Below, one piece after another: positions 5,241-6,657 of a DNA stretch of 6,657 bases (position 1 is its first letter; each line of letters begins with the position of its first letter). The position numbers and the translations under genes were made by a program. Below the pieces are notes generated by a model that was not told the origin of the DNA, made no database searches, and saw only the letters and a program-made list of their open reading frames with translations. Source of the DNA: Porphyromonadaceae bacterium (GTDB lineage Bacteria; Bacteroidota; Bacteroidia; Bacteroidales; Tannerellaceae); NCBI GenBank assembly GCA_003517945.1, contig DOZP01000190.1, positions 826 through 7,482 on the forward strand. Reading direction: 5' to 3'.

Positions 5241-6434
5241 ATGACAAATAATGATATACAACAGGTAAAACAGCGTTTTGGCATTATTGGTAATAATGCG
5301 GAGTTGAATCGTGCTATTGATGTAGCCTTACAGGTTGCTCCTACGGATTTGTCTGTGTTGATAACAGGAGAGAGCGGTGTCGGAAAGGAAGCCTTTCCAC
5401 AGATTATTCACCAGAACAGTCCTCGTAAACATGCGCAATATATTGCGGTGAACTGCGGCGCAATACCCGAAGGAACGATTGACTCCGAGTTATTCGGCCA
5501 TGAGAAGGGGTCGTTTACGGATGCCAAAGATTTACGGAAAGGTTATTTCGAAGTTGCGGACGGCGGAACCATCTTCTTGGATGAAGTGGGAGAGTTGCCT
5601 TTGTCTACCCAGGTTCGTCTTTTGCGTGTACTTGAATCCGGCGAATTCATGAAAGTCGGTTCATCAAAAGTGCAGAAAACAAATGTGCGGATTGTTGCGG
5701 CTACCAATGTTAATCTTGTAGAAGCCGTTTCGCAGCACAAGTTTCGTGAAGACCTTTATTACCGGCTCAATACGATACCCATCCGTATCCCTCCGTTAAG
5801 AGAACGTAATGAAGATGTTTTGTTGCTTTTTCGCAAATTTGCCAGTGATTGCGCCGATAAATACCGCATGCCGGCAATCCATCTGGATGAAGGTGCGCGT
5901 GGGTTGTTGTTATCTTACCGCTGGCCGGGAAATGTCCGTGAACTGAAAAATATCGTGGAACGGATCTCGGTCATAGAGGAAAACCGGGAGATTACAGCCG
6001 ACGTATTGAAAATGCACCTTCCGAATATATCCATGGAGAAACTTCCGGTTCTGGCGTCTTATCATGCGGATGATCAAAAGGTTTTCAACAGCGAACGGGA
6101 AATTTTGTATCAGGTACTTTTTGATATGAAGAAAGATGTCAATGAATTGAAAAAGCTGGTGCACGATATCATGAACGGGAGTGTAGCAATGAATCCGGTT
6201 GAGGGTAATAATATTTATACGCCGGCTACTGTTTCCCAGCCATCATCTATACACCGTTCGTCCATACAGGATGCCGAAACGATAGAAGAAACGCTTTCGT
6301 TGGAGGACGTGGAAAAAGAAATGATCAGAAAGGCGTTAGACAAACATAACGGACGTCGTAAAAATGCGGCTTCCGACCTGCAAATATCGGAACGTACGCT
6401 GTATCGTAAAATTAAAGAATACGGACTGGAATGA
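5241..6434 (+). CDS. Sigma-54-type AAA+ transcriptional activator with Fis HTH, no sensor domain
   Basis: The 397-residue protein is an enhancer-binding-protein type regulator that starts directly with the AAA+ domain (about 14-240). Visible motifs are Walker A GESGVGKE (43-50), the sigma-54 contact loop in altered form GSFTDA (90-95, usually GAFTGA), Walker B GGTIFLDEV (108-116, D114 and E115), sensor I RIVAATN (150-156), arginine fingers R169 and R175 in FREDLYYRL, and sensor II WPGNVREL (228-235). A helical, heptad-like linker spans about 282-312. A Fis-type helix-turn-helix spans 355-395, with recognition helix SERTLYRKIKEYG. There is no receiver, GAF or PAS domain, so activity must be set by expression, a partner protein or a ligand at the linker, as in PspF-like proteins. 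The stop overlaps the lptE-family start by four bases, linking it to outer-membrane assembly. The family call is firm; dependence on sigma-54 is less certain because of the loop change. Confidence 0.92.
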   Translation: MTNNDIQQVKQRFGIIGNNAELNRAIDVALQVAPTDLSVLITGESGVGKEAFPQIIHQNSPRKHAQYIAVNCGAIPEGTIDSELFGHEKGSFTDAKDLRKGYFEVADGGTIFLDEVGELPLSTQVRLLRVLESGEFMKVGSSKVQKTNVRIVAATNVNLVEAVSQHKFREDLYYRLNTIPIRIPPLRERNEDVLLLFRKFASDCADKYRMPAIHLDEGARGLLLSYRWPGNVRELKNIVERISVIEENREITADVLKMHLPNISMEKLPVLASYHADDQKVFNSEREILYQVLFDMKKDVNELKKLVHDIMNGSVAMNPVEGNNIYTPATVSQPSSIHRSSIQDAETIEETLSLEDVEKEMIRKALDKHNGRRKNAASDLQISERTLYRKIKEYGLE

Positions 6435-6657
6435 AGAATATGTTGAAATATAATAAATTTGTATTTTTATTGTTTGCCGGATTATTATTTTTATCCTGTT
6501 CGGTATCTTATAAATTTAACGGGGCATCTATAGATTATTCGAAAGTGTCAAGCATTTCCATAAAAGATTTTCCGAATATAGCTCCGTTGGTATATTCGCC
6601 TTTGTCTCAGATGTTTACAGAGGAATTGATAGATAAGTATACCCGTCAGACCAAATT
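6431..6657 (+). CDS. lptE: LptE-family outer-membrane lipoprotein, 3'-partial
   Basis: The ATG at 6431 overlaps the regulator's TGA (ATGA, four bases), and 75 codons are present before the window ends. The product starts MKNMLKYNKFVFLLFAGLLF, followed by lipobox LS-C23, a lipoprotein signal. The mature part, with SVSYKFNGASIDYSKV (24-39), then DFPNIAPLVYSPLSQMF and DKYTRQTK, matches what I recall of the Bacteroidota LptE-family proteins. LptE is the lipoprotein plug of the LptD translocon that places lipopolysaccharide in the outer leaflet; in this phylum the assignment is by family and not by direct tests that I can cite. Translational coupling to the regulator is very likely. Confidence 0.88.
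   Translation, partial: MKNMLKYNKFVFLLFAGLLFLSCSVSYKFNGASIDYSKVSSISIKDFPNIAPLVYSPLSQMFTEELIDKYTRQTK

Noticed and set aside
6454..6461. TAAATTTG, a perfect -7 match inside the lptE coding start
   Set aside because: No TTTG-like -33 element lies 19-20 bases upstream, it is within coding sequence, and the four-base overlap already explains expression.

Overview
The window looks like ordinary chromosome of a member of the Bacteroidota, most likely the order Bacteroidales. The reasons are the promoters of the form TTTG-N19/20-TAnnTTTG, the lack of Shine-Dalgarno-dependent starts, a GH95 glycosidase carried as a lipoprotein, the Bacteroidota form of the small SRP RNA, and a sigma-54-type regulator followed by an LptE-family lipoprotein gene. 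I see no insertion sequence, integrase, CRISPR array or phage gene. The genus cannot be fixed from this sequence.

Region 1 (1-1238, plus strand) is a compact three-gene unit. It holds the 3' part of a small two-helix membrane protein (probably DUF6249-like), an ECF-type sigma factor that starts on the stop codon of that gene, and a small membrane protein whose layout suits an anti-sigma factor. It reads as an envelope-linked sigma/regulator cassette. Region 2 (1291-2166, minus strand) is a complete N-carbamoylputrescine amidohydrolase gene (aguB, polyamine synthesis), convergent with region 1.

Region 3 (about 2329-2613, plus strand) is a stable-RNA transcription unit: a strong Bacteroidota promoter, a 5' leader with competing short hairpins, the SRP RNA (ffs), a tRNA-Thr(UGU) only three bases later, and a perfect 20-bp inverted-repeat terminator that begins on the last bases of the tRNA. 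There is no room for a terminator between the two RNAs, so tRNA 5' processing probably helps to form the SRP RNA 3' end.

Region 4 (2687-5081) is a single GH95 alpha-L-fucosidase-type lipoprotein gene with its own promoter and no SusC/SusD partner in view. Region 5 (5134-6657) starts with a hairpin-forming inverted repeat and a near-perfect promoter, then an AAA+/Fis regulator with no sensor domain and an altered GAFTGA loop (GSFTDA). That gene overlaps by four bases with the start of an LptE-family lipoprotein gene that runs off the window. No wholly new system is evident. The points most worth checking are the SRP RNA/tRNA arrangement, the altered sigma-54 contact loop, and the coupling of that regulator to an outer-membrane assembly lipoprotein.
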